From a virus: a stretch of 55,648 bases of DNA. This document shows, in pieces, positions 29,140 through 38,700 of this stretch. The notes beneath the pieces were generated by a model that was given only the letters and a program-made list of their open reading frames with translations, was not told where the DNA came from and did no database searches. Position 1 is the first letter of the stretch. Each line of letters starts with the position of its first letter. The DNA is taken from IMG/VR virus record IMGVR_UViG_3300012532_000003, positions 1-55,648 of that record, one strand, 5' to 3'. Both the position numbers and the translations under genes were made by a program.

Positions 29140-29809
29140 CGCCAACGCGGATTGGAAGGCATCCTTCGCCTTCTTCCTGCATTAAACGAGTGACGTCGGA
29201 CCGAGAAATTCTGGCTCTACCTGTCATACCCCAACGCATACCCCAACGCTTACCCCAAGAGTTCCATAACCAGTAATACCCACCCTTAAGGCTAAACGAG
29301 TGGGCCAAAATTGCGTGACCCCCGGCGATGTTGCCGGTTGGGTGAATGAAGCCATCCTGGTCTGGGCGGAACATACCTTCATACCAGTTTATGCCTAAGA
29401 CCACGGGGCCACGATAGCCAATTGCTAAGGCAATGTCGCTCTCGCGGAATGCCCACCTGTATTGGCTGTAGTACCCTTTATTCTTAAGGACCTGTGCTCC
29501 AGAGAGCACGCTCGTACCCTCGTATACCGGATCTGCGCCTGGATATGCTCCTCCCGGCCAAGGGTCATTGCGCTGGATTTCAAAGTATAGTTCTCTGGCA
29601 TCTTGGTTCGTCTGCCTGATAATGAAGGGCCGAGCCACCAGCTCATGCGCATAGGCAAACCCTACGCATGCACCTTCGCCATCCTGGTCTAGCCAAGTGT
29701 TGACGCTCCAGGTGTAGGACCTTAAAGGTTTGTCGGCTACAAGAGTCCGGATGGGAAAGTTTCTACTAGCCTCGTCAAATTGCGGTATTCTTCCAAGACC
29801 ATATTCCAA
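29129..29809 (-). CDS. papain-like (C1 family) cysteine peptidase
   Basis: 226 residues. TTG 29809 is chosen because GAGGAG (29821-29816) lies six bases upstream; a longer frame to 29920 would run into the divergent resolvase gene. The C1 catalytic set is visible: Gln and Cys in WLDQDGEGACVGFAYAHEL, His in NIAGGHAILAHSF and Asn in LWNSWGKRWGM. No signal peptide. It lies downstream of the lysis cassette on the same strand but is separated from it by an opposing gene. Possible roles: tail or capsid maturation, or host protein cleavage. Confidence 0.85.
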   Translation of the reverse strand: MEYGLGRIPQFDEASRNFPIRTLVADKPLRSYTWSVNTWLDQDGEGACVGFAYAHELVARPFIIRQTNQDARELYFEIQRNDPWPGGAYPGADPVYEGTSVLSGAQVLKNKGYYSQYRWAFRESDIALAIGYRGPVVLGINWYEGMFRPDQDGFIHPTGNIAGGHAILAHSFSLKGGYYWLWNSWGKRWGMRWGMTGRARISRSDVTRLMQEEGEGCLPIRVGAKI

Positions 29810-29822
29810 GGTGGACTCCTCG

Positions 29823-30263
29823 ATGGAAATAGTTGCCTTTGACCCGGGCATAACCACAGGTTGGGCAGGCTTCGACTCCAGCACATACTGTAGTGGTGTG
29901 GTCGATTCGAGCTTGTGCAAAATCGAGCAGCTACTTGATAACTTGGAGCCGAAGGTTGTTGGCTACGAGGACTTTAAGCACCGCCCAAACATGATGCGAG
30001 CTGAGCTGTACAGCATTCAGGTCATAGGAGTCGTTAGGCTGTGGTGTGAGAAACGAGGCATTGAGCCTTTTCGCTATCTGCCGGCAACCGCCAAGGCGTT
30101 CTGGGATGACAAAAAGTTGAGGCTAATCGGGCTGTATCGTCTTACACAACACGAGCGAGATGCCACCAGAGTCCTGCTGAAGTATCTCAGCGACTCGGAT
30201 AAGGACTGGCACGACAGCACCATTAACTCGTTACGCCCTTCGACAGACTTGCGTTCCCCTTAG
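29823..30263 (+). CDS. RuvC-like Holliday junction resolvase
   Basis: 146 residues from ATG 29823 (AAGGTGGA upstream). AFDPGITTGWAGF (first catalytic Asp), VVGYEDF (Glu), and HERDATRVLLKYL, the RuvC-type C-terminal acidic helix. Phage enzymes of this size resolve branched DNA before packaging. Its start lies only 13 bases from the divergent peptidase start, and its 3' end overlaps the convergent late gene at 30223 by 41 bases. Confidence 0.85.
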   Translation: MEIVAFDPGITTGWAGFDSSTYCSGVVDSSLCKIEQLLDNLEPKVVGYEDFKHRPNMMRAELYSIQVIGVVRLWCEKRGIEPFRYLPATAKAFWDDKKLRLIGLYRLTQHERDATRVLLKYLSDSDKDWHDSTINSLRPSTDLRSP

Positions 30264-30552
30264 CTACTCGGTAGGCTATGGTGCCGTTGTCTATTTTTAC
30301 ATCATAGACCCCGGAACTCCAGGTGTAGCCGGCCGTGGTTCCCTTGGGAATAGTCACGGTAACGAGGCTGTTCGAGCCATCGATGGCAACCGTGCCGGTG
30401 CCAAGGACTGTAGCAGAAGCTGGCGTTGGGCGTATCTGCATGGAGCCCGTATATCCAGAAAGCGGCAAAAGGGCACCGTCTTTACGCACCTCGATGACAA
30501 GCTCGAAGGTGGCACCTTGCTCAACGACGATGTCCTTTAGGACGGCAGGCAT
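30223..30552 (-). CDS. small virion-associated protein, beta-rich
   Basis: 109 residues from ATG 30552 (GGGAAGG upstream). DIVVEQGATFELVIEVRKDG, LSGYTGSMQIRP, LVTVTIP and GVYDVKIDNG form the beta-sandwich pattern of small phage structural proteins of Ig-like or BppU-like type. It is the last gene of the leftward structural operon before the opposing resolvase. Confidence 0.6.
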   Translation of the reverse strand: MPAVLKDIVVEQGATFELVIEVRKDGALLPLSGYTGSMQIRPTPASATVLGTGTVAIDGSNSLVTVTIPKGTTAGYTWSSGVYDVKIDNGTIAYRVAKGNASLSKGVTS

Positions 30553-30588
30553 ACCTTCCCTACTTCTTCAATAACGGAACCAGCGACT

Positions 30589-30822
30589 CTACTTCTTTGT
30601 TATCAATGGGACCAGTGGGACTCCATCGTTGGTCTGAGGGTTTGACAGTGGTGTGACTTGGTCGTGGGTGTATTTTGTCCAACCAGCCGTTATCGCGGCA
30701 ACAAGCAGCATGAAAACAGCCGCCCATTTTTCCGGCATAATGTCCAAGCCGGTAATACCAGCAGCGACAATGTTCAGTATGGTCAAAACTGCACCCATGA
30801 TTACGACGGGACTACTTTTCAT
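30589..30822 (-). CDS. putative holin
   Basis: 77 residues from ATG 30822, set by GGGGAGAG upstream. Two hydrophobic segments (VVIMGAVLTILNIVAAGITG and WAAVFMLLVAAITAGW) flank a short turn (LDIMPEK), and the C-terminus is polar, a class II-like holin layout. It directly follows the endolysin in transcription order. Assigned by topology and position. Confidence 0.75.
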   Translation of the reverse strand: MKSSPVVIMGAVLTILNIVAAGITGLDIMPEKWAAVFMLLVAAITAGWTKYTHDQVTPLSNPQTNDGVPLVPLITKK

Positions 30823-30863
30823 TGTTATCACTCTCCCCAGTGTGGTGCCGGTCTTCCTTCGCA

Positions 30864-31793
30864 CTAGCTGATAACGCCCTCAGCTAGTGCTTCTTTCACT
30901 GCCGCTTTTATTGCCGGTTTATCAGCATCCCCAAGCGGGTTGTCCGGTGCGACCACGACTTTCTCGGCTATAAGATCTGCCCATGCTTGGATCTGCTCGT
31001 CCGTTATTGCCAGAGATGGCGGAGTCTCGACACTGGCCTTGATCGCCGCCACGTTATTTCTAACTTCCTTTAGAAGCTTAGTGAGTGGAACGTCGGAGTT
31101 TTTGGTGTCTAGAGCCGCAAACCCACCGTTGCCGGAGAACTTATCTTGCAGGTAGGAAATGGCCTCAATGCGCTGCCATGCATAGAGATCGTTGGTGTCA
31201 ACCACAGTTACTCCTTCGTAGAAGTTCTGCACATACGATAAGAATACGTCCCAAGGGAACTCCGTGCCAGGGTCCGTATGCGTTCCGTTATCCTCTGGGA
31301 ACGCCAAGGTAATGTCAATGTGCCCACAAAAGCCCCTGATCGGTTTGTTGCCAAAATATGGGTGGCAGGCTCGAACCTCTGATACCGTAAGCCTACGTAT
31401 CTCTAACCCGTACTTCTTGGCATCTTGTGCGGCTTGTCGGGCAGCTCCTATCATTGTAGCATTCGATACCGCGTCAAGCCATTGTTCTCGCGTTTGTTTG
31501 GTTCCACATAACTCGTACTGAATGCCGATGTCGTTTCCGTAGCGCCGCGCAGTGTGCGCCTCATCCCAAGTGTAAACACACTGAATAATCGAGTCCGAGT
31601 CCACAAAGTAATGGGTGCTAGTACCATCGGTTCTTACCTGGTCGTAGGCGGCACCATTCTCCGCCGAGTTCGGCCCCTCCGTGCCGGCTGTATAATGCAC
31701 TACGATGACCTTGGGGCAACCCGCAATGCGACCAGAAGTCCACGACTTTGGTTCAATGAACGGTATATCCGGATACTCAATGCTCTGGGACAT
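30864..31793 (-). CDS. endolysin, N-acetylmuramoyl-L-alanine amidase (Amidase_2)
   Basis: 309 residues from ATG 31793, with AAGAGGT upstream (longer frame N-terminally unsupported). Amidase_2 zinc site: VIVVHYTAGT (first His), a central STHYFVDSDSIIQCV and HTARR, and FCGHIDIT (third His). The C-terminal 100 residues contain helical segments (YAWQRIEAISYLQDKF, KLLKEVRNNVAAIKA), possibly a wall-targeting or oligomerisation domain. Cleaves peptidoglycan at lysis, with the adjacent holin. Confidence 0.9.
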   Translation of the reverse strand: MSQSIEYPDIPFIEPKSWTSGRIAGCPKVIVVHYTAGTEGPNSAENGAAYDQVRTDGTSTHYFVDSDSIIQCVYTWDEAHTARRYGNDIGIQYELCGTKQTREQWLDAVSNATMIGAARQAAQDAKKYGLEIRRLTVSEVRACHPYFGNKPIRGFCGHIDITLAFPEDNGTHTDPGTEFPWDVFLSYVQNFYEGVTVVDTNDLYAWQRIEAISYLQDKFSGNGGFAALDTKNSDVPLTKLLKEVRNNVAAIKASVETPPSLAITDEQIQAWADLIAEKVVVAPDNPLGDADKPAIKAAVKEALAEGVIS

Positions 31794-31983
31794 TGGGACC
31801 TCTTGGTGGTACAGGACGGACAACAGGAATCCTTGGTCGACTTTCCGTAGATCTCCCAACAACCTCACCAAGGCGAACCAGTAGTTGAGCACCACAACCA
31901 ACACAGTCGAAGTAATGGTTCTGGGATACTCTAAGACCAGTAAGGTCGTTGTCGGCATTACATAGCTCACATGTTATGATCAT
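31777..31983 (-). CDS. small zinc-finger protein upstream of endolysin
   Basis: 68 residues. ATG 31983 overlaps the stop of the upstream tail gene (ATGA), and its end overlaps the endolysin start by 17 bases. CELC and CVGC (residues about 5-8 and 27-30) make a four-Cys zinc site. The C-terminal half is Pro/Arg-rich. Function unknown. Confidence 0.65.
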   Translation of the reverse strand: MIITCELCNADNDLTGLRVSQNHYFDCVGCGAQLLVRLGEVVGRSTESRPRIPVVRPVPPRGPNVPEH

Positions 31984-32723
31984 AATGACTGAATCCCATA
32001 AGTAGCAAGGTGGAGAGCCTGAACTGTGCCCGTACCGCTCGTTCGCCTGAACTGAATTCTAAGGTCCCGGTAAGATAGGTGGCCACCATCAAGTGCCACA
32101 TCAAAAAGACGGAAGCTATTATCATTCGCTGGTATTGTTTGAGTTGCACCCAATACGGTGTTGCTGCTGGCGTTGAACATCCTTATCTCGCCGGTAGTTC
32201 CGACACTGCTATAGGTGATTACGGAGACGTCGATGAGTGGATGCTGTTTGTATGGTTGTGGCTCGAAGAAGTTTGCAAAGGTAGCGGAGGTAGTTGAGTC
32301 GGGTGGGCTAATGATATCGGCGGTCCGGTATCCTGTAATAGGAATCCAGGGTGTTGCTAACCCTTGGCGAGACACGCCGTCAGTTGAACAAACAATATTA
32401 CCGCTCATGTCATATATGCCAACGAACTGTGTTCCGTCAGGGTTATCGCCAAACTGCACGAATGAGAACGTACCGGTTTGCGGGTACCTGAAAGCAAAAC
32501 CTGGCTGTAAGTTTTCTCCAATGTCTGGACCAATCTGGAACAATATCTCCGACGTCTTAGTCTGATGTACTCGAAAGATGCCGCCCTTGACAATAAGGGC
32601 ACCGGTGTCAATCGATGTTAGTTGCCCACGTGAGCCTACTTCTAGCGCCGATAACCGCTTTTCAAGCACAGCTATATACGATAATAGATCATCTCTTGAT
32701 GCTCCGTCTTCATACTTAGCCAT
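31980..32723 (-). CDS. putative minor tail/tail-tip protein
   Basis: 247 residues. Starts with a short coiled coil (LLSYIAVLEKRLSALEVG) followed by a beta-rich body (GALIVKGGIFRVHQ, GFAFRYPQTGTFSFVQFGDN). The order coiled coil, then beta domain suits a trimeric tail fibre or tip protein. It lies at the end of the tail module before lysis genes. Confidence 0.65.
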   Translation of the reverse strand: MAKYEDGASRDDLLSYIAVLEKRLSALEVGSRGQLTSIDTGALIVKGGIFRVHQTKTSEILFQIGPDIGENLQPGFAFRYPQTGTFSFVQFGDNPDGTQFVGIYDMSGNIVCSTDGVSRQGLATPWIPITGYRTADIISPPDSTTSATFANFFEPQPYKQHPLIDVSVITYSSVGTTGEIRMFNASSNTVLGATQTIPANDNSFRLFDVALDGGHLSYRDLRIQFRRTSGTGTVQALHLATYGIQSL

Positions 32724-32739
32724 TGCTCAGCCTTCCTTA

Positions 32740-33834
32740 TTAGCCATTGTTCAACTCGTCACCCTCAAAGATGAGTTCTACCTCCTCCACCCCTTGCGAA
32801 GTAGGTGGAGAGTATGAAATTGCAACTATTCGAGCTTGAGCTTGTAACCCAGTTGGATGTGCTGGATCCTTAATAACTACCGTGCATGAGTCGCCAACAC
32901 CGTAAGAACCAAACACTGGATCTCTGTCGGCCATTGTGAAAATTTTCGTGATCCTCATTGGTGGTCTCCGCTGTGGTCCGATTTTGTTCGCGAGTGTTTG
33001 GAGAAGGCTTGGATTGGTTATTTGCTTATTTGGTACGTCGATGTCGTATCGAAGCCATGTTCCACTGTCAATTAGATCTTGATGCGTAAATGTCCTGACC
33101 GGCATTGCGGAGCCCTCGCCCTGACCTATAACAGAAACGTGGGTCCCAGCCTCGCCTCCGGATGCCGTCTCGTAGTAGTTGGTAATGGATCCTGGATACT
33201 CAAACTGTAGTCCGGTTGGGTCTAACGTCCCAAGTTGCGGATAGCCTATTCTCAGGATCCTGTTGTACGCCCCGCCACCAGTCTTCACAACGTCGATTTT
33301 CCAGTCGAAACCATCATCCCCATCTGCGATACTGGAAAACACCTCGGCGTAGTTCTTTCGTTCAGACGCCAAGACTGTTATGGTCTTTGTAACTACCGTA
33401 GGAAAGCTTGCTGGAACGGTGAGACCAAGGTTGGTTTCCGGTACAGATTGTAGTTGGTTTACCAGGTCCCGAAAAATATTACGTTGTTCTCCGGTCAAAT
33501 TGGTATCAGTTAGTAGTAGCTTCCGCTCAAAGTAAGCCTCGAACGTTTTTGCGGAAATTTGGATAGATTTCGACTGGCTCTGGTATACTGAACTCCAAAC
33601 AATACCACCCCAAACCGGAGTACCCTCTCGTTCTACAATTAAATAACATTGCAAAGGCACTACAGCATTCACCAGGTCGGCGTTCGATCGGTTACTTTGG
33701 TCCAACTGGAGCGTCCCGTTGAACGAACCCCAGTCGTTCATTTTAAGCGTCATCGGAGATAATCCGTACAGGGAAATCTCATCGATAACCTCACCTGTTC
33801 TGAGATTACCGAACACATACCGAACTTCAGCCAT
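32740..33834 (-). CDS. tail hub-like minor tail protein (Gp37-like)
   Basis: 364 residues. FGNLRTGEVIDEISLYGLSP, then LKMNDWGSFNGTLQLD, PVWGGIVWSSVYQSQ and KTFEAYFERKLL resemble the hub domains of ReqiPepy6 Gp37-like tail proteins of actinophages. It is downstream of the tape measure and distal tail genes, the usual place of the baseplate hub. Stop and next start are close-packed. Confidence 0.78.
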   Translation of the reverse strand: MAEVRYVFGNLRTGEVIDEISLYGLSPMTLKMNDWGSFNGTLQLDQSNRSNADLVNAVVPLQCYLIVEREGTPVWGGIVWSSVYQSQSKSIQISAKTFEAYFERKLLLTDTNLTGEQRNIFRDLVNQLQSVPETNLGLTVPASFPTVVTKTITVLASERKNYAEVFSSIADGDDGFDWKIDVVKTGGGAYNRILRIGYPQLGTLDPTGLQFEYPGSITNYYETASGGEAGTHVSVIGQGEGSAMPVRTFTHQDLIDSGTWLRYDIDVPNKQITNPSLLQTLANKIGPQRRPPMRITKIFTMADRDPVFGSYGVGDSCTVVIKDPAHPTGLQAQARIVAISYSPPTSQGVEEVELIFEGDELNNG

Positions 33835-34883
33835 TAAAAATGCTCCACTATAATTGTTCTGTTGGCAAATGTGGCGGTTCCGGACGACGATCTGTACTTA
33901 GCCGTAAAGGTTGTGGTACCTGCGCCAAGGCCAGTATAGACGAGTGTAGTACCTATGTTCCAGGTTGCAGTGGTAAAACCGGGCACCTCTAACGCAAGGC
34001 CATCACTGGGTGCAACAGTGGTTGCGCCACTTAGAGCTACACCCATATAGCTAGCACTACCAGTACTGTTCTGAAGTCCCGCCGACAGAGTAACCTTCGC
34101 CCTGCCACCGCTGTTAGTGACCACTGACGCAGTAGGTCCGACCGTAGCCAGGTCGGTATACGCGGCTGATGCCGAAGTCTGACTTGTTGCGACCGTACCG
34201 AAGCTACCGGTCTCTTTGAAAATTAACCAGCCAGAACCATCCCAACGGCGAACAGTCCCGGTATCAGTTTCGAACGCAAACTGACCTATCCCTGCTGTTG
34301 CTGTAGGCCATGTAGGCAAGGTGGTTGAGGTACAAACTACAATTCCGCCGAGACTCGTGGCGTAGTATCTTTTGTCGGTAATGTTGGCATTTACAATTGA
34401 GGTGGCGTTCGCCGCTACCGCCACATGGGCAATTGTCATAGAGTTGGCCGGTGCAGCAGGTGGTGATGGGCTTCCAGCAGGCGTTCCGGTAACAACCGCG
34501 ATAGACCAGCTATTGGTGACACCACTGTAGAAGGCGTCCTGAACCTTCAGTACAACGATATCGATACGAGGGTTCGTTGGGTCCGAAGTTGCGATTGTCT
34601 TGTTAACAGTAGCATCGTTAACAGCTACGTAGGTGCCCTGCTTCGATCCTTCAGAAGCTGGGATGTAAGCAATTCCATTGAATACGTCAACGGACATGTT
34701 CGGAGAACCTGCCTGCTGTACCTTAAATAGGTTTCCCAAGCTAGGATGTATTCCACCAATGTTCTTTAACGACGTAGCTGCTGTTGGTCCAACAAGCGCA
34801 GACGCGACCGAGTTACGTGTTATCTCGGCTGTGTGCACATTCCCGGCATTCTGAAGGAATCCAGGAGGGTTAACCTCAGCCAT
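33834..34883 (-). CDS. minor tail protein, probable fibre
   Basis: 349 residues. The first 120 (FNGIAYIPASEGSKQGTYV, IDIVVLKVQD) match the attachment part of small actinophage tail proteins. After the marker RRWDGSGWLIF comes a Gly/Ala/Thr-rich beta domain to the C-terminus. Likely a receptor-binding or tip fibre. Confidence 0.7.
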   Translation of the reverse strand: MAEVNPPGFLQNAGNVHTAEITRNSVASALVGPTAATSLKNIGGIHPSLGNLFKVQQAGSPNMSVDVFNGIAYIPASEGSKQGTYVAVNDATVNKTIATSDPTNPRIDIVVLKVQDAFYSGVTNSWSIAVVTGTPAGSPSPPAAPANSMTIAHVAVAANATSIVNANITDKRYYATSLGGIVVCTSTTLPTWPTATAGIGQFAFETDTGTVRRWDGSGWLIFKETGSFGTVATSQTSASAAYTDLATVGPTASVVTNSGGRAKVTLSAGLQNSTGSASYMGVALSGATTVAPSDGLALEVPGFTTATWNIGTTLVYTGLGAGTTTFTAKYRSSSGTATFANRTIIVEHF

Positions 34884-34884
34884 G

Positions 34885-35745
34885 TCACCTCCAAGCAGAC
34901 CGGAAACTAACGGTTAACACACTTGACCCAGCAGACTCGGCACGATACCGAATAAAGTTTTCTCCTGGAAAGATGTTGAACCAGTTTGGCAGTTGCAACG
35001 ATCCTCGCCTGTTTGCGGTGCCATTGAGTTTCACTGTTCTATAGTAGGTATCAACCGTTAAGGTATCGGACCCAGCAAGATCGATGATAAACTTCAAACT
35101 TGTACCGGCGGTATCACTGAGAATCTCCGGGTTGGTCACCGGCCCGGTCATGCTAAAGGTAGGAGGACTAGGTCTGTTGCCACTGTTCGTCACGGTTGTT
35201 CCATCACTAGTGCTCGTTGTGCCGCCGAACCCAAAGTCGAACCCAAAGTCGAACCCGAAACCTGGAAAGGTTTGAGCACCCTGAGTAATCGTGGCCTGGA
35301 TAAGAGTTGAGTCGTATATTCGAGGATCTTCGGCGTAGACACTAAATTGTATTTGGGTCGTTCCCAGCCGTCGAGCAGTTTCCCAATCGTAACGGCAGCC
35401 TAGCGGCTTGACGAATAGTACTCGTTCATTGACACCTGGAACCTTGAAGTAAAATGGTTGCAACGAGGTGCTGGGAGCGTAGTTGGCCTTCAGGGAGTCT
35501 AGGTATGACTCGATCGTGCCGGTGGAACCGTAGACTGTTCCCTCTAGCAGCACTGTTCTTCCTTTTTCGAACTCCGCGTCAATAAACCCACCATCGGTAC
35601 CTTCGTGGTCTCGCTCAGTTATCCGATATGGTGCGCTATCTAACCCCGTTACTCGGTCAATGTCGACAAACGACAAAACCGAGTCGGTGTTTAAAATTAC
35701 TCCTGAGTTACCAAGCTTAAAGGTAAGATCTTCGGTCAGCGCCAT
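34885..35745 (-). CDS. distal tail protein (Dit)-like
   Basis: 286 residues. The N-terminal half (VTGLDSAPYRITERDHEGTD, FEKGRTVLLEGTVYG) is a Sipho_tail-type Dit core; RFLVKPLG and QFSVYAEDPRIYD continue it. Near residue 165 is an FDFGF repeat (PGFGFDFGFDFGFGG), encoded by a small tandem DNA repeat, acting as a linker to a C-terminal beta domain. It lies just after the tape measure in transcription order, as in siphophages. Confidence 0.78.
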   Translation of the reverse strand: MALTEDLTFKLGNSGVILNTDSVLSFVDIDRVTGLDSAPYRITERDHEGTDGGFIDAEFEKGRTVLLEGTVYGSTGTIESYLDSLKANYAPSTSLQPFYFKVPGVNERVLFVKPLGCRYDWETARRLGTTQIQFSVYAEDPRIYDSTLIQATITQGAQTFPGFGFDFGFDFGFGGTTSTSDGTTVTNSGNRPSPPTFSMTGPVTNPEILSDTAGTSLKFIIDLAGSDTLTVDTYYRTVKLNGTANRRGSLQLPNWFNIFPGENFIRYRAESAGSSVLTVSFRSAWR

Positions 35746-35746
35746 G

Positions 35747-38700
35747 TCATATCCTTGCCTGAAGCTCCCAGCCCAACTTAGCTCCCAAGGTCTTCGGATC
35801 AGGGTCGTTCGTTGTAATATGGAATGTGTTGTTTACGGTCTTACCTGACTGGGCGCCGTACCATGGACCAGCTCCATACCCTCCCATTGTCGGAGGAGCC
35901 GGCGGTGTTGTCATCTGAGCCAACCGTGATGAGGAAGCAGCAACCTCATGAAGTTTGCTCATCATGCCGCCGGCAAGCATGGAAGCTATCCTGGCACCAG
36001 ACTTGTGTGGATCCCCAGAACCAGACAGTGGGCCAATCTTGGCTGGGGAGAGCGGCAAGTGGTCCTTAATTTTCTGTGTGGTGTTCTTTATCGCGTCCGT
36101 AACCTTGTTAATCATTGAGGTTATGCCATTAATAAGCCCCTGGATGATATTTTTACCTGCATCGTATAGCCAGCTTCCAGAGCCGCTGAAGAACCCTTTG
36201 ATTTTATCCCAGACGCCGGTGACAACGCCCCAGACCTTGCTCACCTGGGTTGAGACGATACTGTAGAACCTGTTCCAAGAGTCCGAGATGATTGCCACAA
36301 TGGCGCCCCATATTACGGCTGTGGAAGTCTTAATTGAGTTAAAACGGTTAACGATAGTGCCCCAGATTTGCGCAGCTATTGAGCTGATGACTCCCCAGAC
36401 GGTTTTCAAGAAGTTCATTATATTTTCCCAATTCGCCTTGACTTCACGGACAATGGCACCCCAAACCTGACCCCAAAGATGTTGTAGCCCAAGCAGACCC
36501 CACTCAATGACAAAGAGCAAAAGGCTCATACCGAAATCAGCTATTGCCTTGATAAGATTCCAAATGGCCTTGAATAGTCCACCGAACATGGCCCAGAAAG
36601 ATTGCCAAACGCCGTTGATCCAGTTTAGACCAGCGCTAATGGCGCCCTTAATGCCTTCCCATACTGCAACAAAGAAGTTGACAATGGCTCCCCACACCGT
36701 GATAAAGAAGTCCTTGATGGCTCCCCACACCGTGTCCCAGGTCCGCTTCAGCCAATCGAGCCCTACCCCAAACACTTTCTTTACCATGATGAACATGGCG
36801 ATCATGGATACCAAGGAAGCTATGAACAGACCTATCGCAGCAATGACCGTGCCAACAAGTGCGCTGGCAAAGACAGCAACAAAAACAGCTCCAATAATGA
36901 GTGCCCACTTGACAATTTGACCAAATATGGTCAGAACCGGCTTCAGCTCTTCGCCGTTCTTTGCCCACCAATCCGCCATGTGGCTGATAGCGGGCACCAC
37001 CACGGTTTCTATGATCTCACCAATTCGCCTGAATGCCTTATCACCGAGGTCGGCTATGATTCGAGCAGCTTCTTGAATCTTTGGTATAATCTCAGTTGTC
37101 ACTTGGACTGAGAACTTGTTGAATGCCGGAATAACCTTAGACTCGATAACGTTCCATAGCTCATTAAGTGGTGGTCCTATGTACTTGTTCCACGACGCCC
37201 GGATGGATGATCCTAGCCCAAGTGCAATATCTTTCAGAATCTTCATCCGTTCGCCAACTTGGGCGATTGTCTCCCGGAATGCTTCGCTATGCTTATAAGC
37301 GAGTACTAGAGAAGCAATCAAACCGCCAATGATTGCCACTCCGCCAAACAGTATGCCGAACGTAACGAGAATGGCTGTTCCGGCAAAAGTGAAGGCAGCA
37401 ACGAAAGCGCCGATAACGCCAACAACACCCAAAAATACACCGGTCAATGTGGTCAAGGCCACGGTAACCAGCACCACATTTGCTATAAGAGTCTTCGTTG
37501 GTCCTGGCAGCTTGCTAAACCAGTCAAGAAGTCTACTGAGCGGGTTAAGTAGTTTCAGTAACGTTGGGATGAGCGCCTCGCCGAGCGCTTGTTGTAGTGC
37601 CTTCCACCTATTGCTGAGAAGTTGAGTTTTGGCCGCGGTGGTATTGGCCATCATGTCGTATGATTGCTCAAAGCTTCCGGCAGAATGTTCCATTTGACCA
37701 AGAATATCGTCAAACAGCTCCAGGTTCCCCTGAACAAGCAAAATAGCCTGGAGGAACCGTCGAGCCTGAATCGTGCCACCAGCTCCCTTGAAAATATCGA
37801 CAAGCTTAGCGATCCGTTCCTGTTCTGGAAGCCCCATAAGTCTGGCTCGAAGCTCCCGAAGGACGTCGTTCATTGGTCTGAACTTGCCGACCGCGTCGAA
37901 AACACTAATGCCGATCTTTTTCAGCTCAATAGCGGTCTTCGGATGGCTCATGGCGTCGAACGCTCGGGCCACAGCGGCGCCCGCGTTTGCAGTTGGGAGA
38001 CCCATCCGCGTGGCGGTAGACAATGCAGCGGCCATCATTTCGATGCTTTGGCCGGCGCGGACCGCAGAAGGTGTCACCAGACCAATGCGGTTTGTCCACT
38101 CCTCGTACGTACCAATACCGGTCCGAACCAACTGGAACTGGATGTCCAGCAAATGGTTCACGTCGCTAATTGGGCGTTGGAAGGCGTTGAGAATACCAAT
38201 TGTGCCTCGGGAGACCGACTGTATGTCCACCTGACCGGCAACAGCAGCCTTAGAAAATGACACTAAAAGCTGTTCGGCTTCCTTAGTGCCAACTTCCAAC
38301 GAGGAGAAGATGTCATACAGTGCTGTTTGAACCTCTTCAAATGGCACGGCAATGGTTCGGGCAACTCTCAGACCCATGTCCGAGAGATCTTTAACATCTG
38401 CGGTGAAGTTTCGAACCTGGGTTGCGGTTAATCTGGTTTGACGCTCGTACTCAATGGTTACGTCGAGTGCCCTTTTAATTCCAACGATGCCGGCAATACC
38501 AAACACAGACAGGGCAAAACCAGCCGCGAATGCTGTTTGCGACATGGCTTGCATACGCATGGACAACTGCTGCAAGCGTTGACTGTGCATGGCCATCGCT
38601 GCGTCGGCTGCTTTGAGCTTTTCTGCTTCGAAGTCGTAGGCCCTAGCCGTGGCCTGGAGAGCTTGGACACGCTGGCCGAGAGCCATCTTCTCTTGGGCCA

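Noticed and set aside
36507-36920. 137-residue antisense frame rich in Met/Thr/Pro
   Set aside because: Mirror of the Trp-rich repeat region of the tape measure; composition artefact.
37664-38260. 198-residue open frame antisense to the tape measure gene
   Set aside because: Low-complexity shadow of a long coding gene; no ribosome site, no family features.
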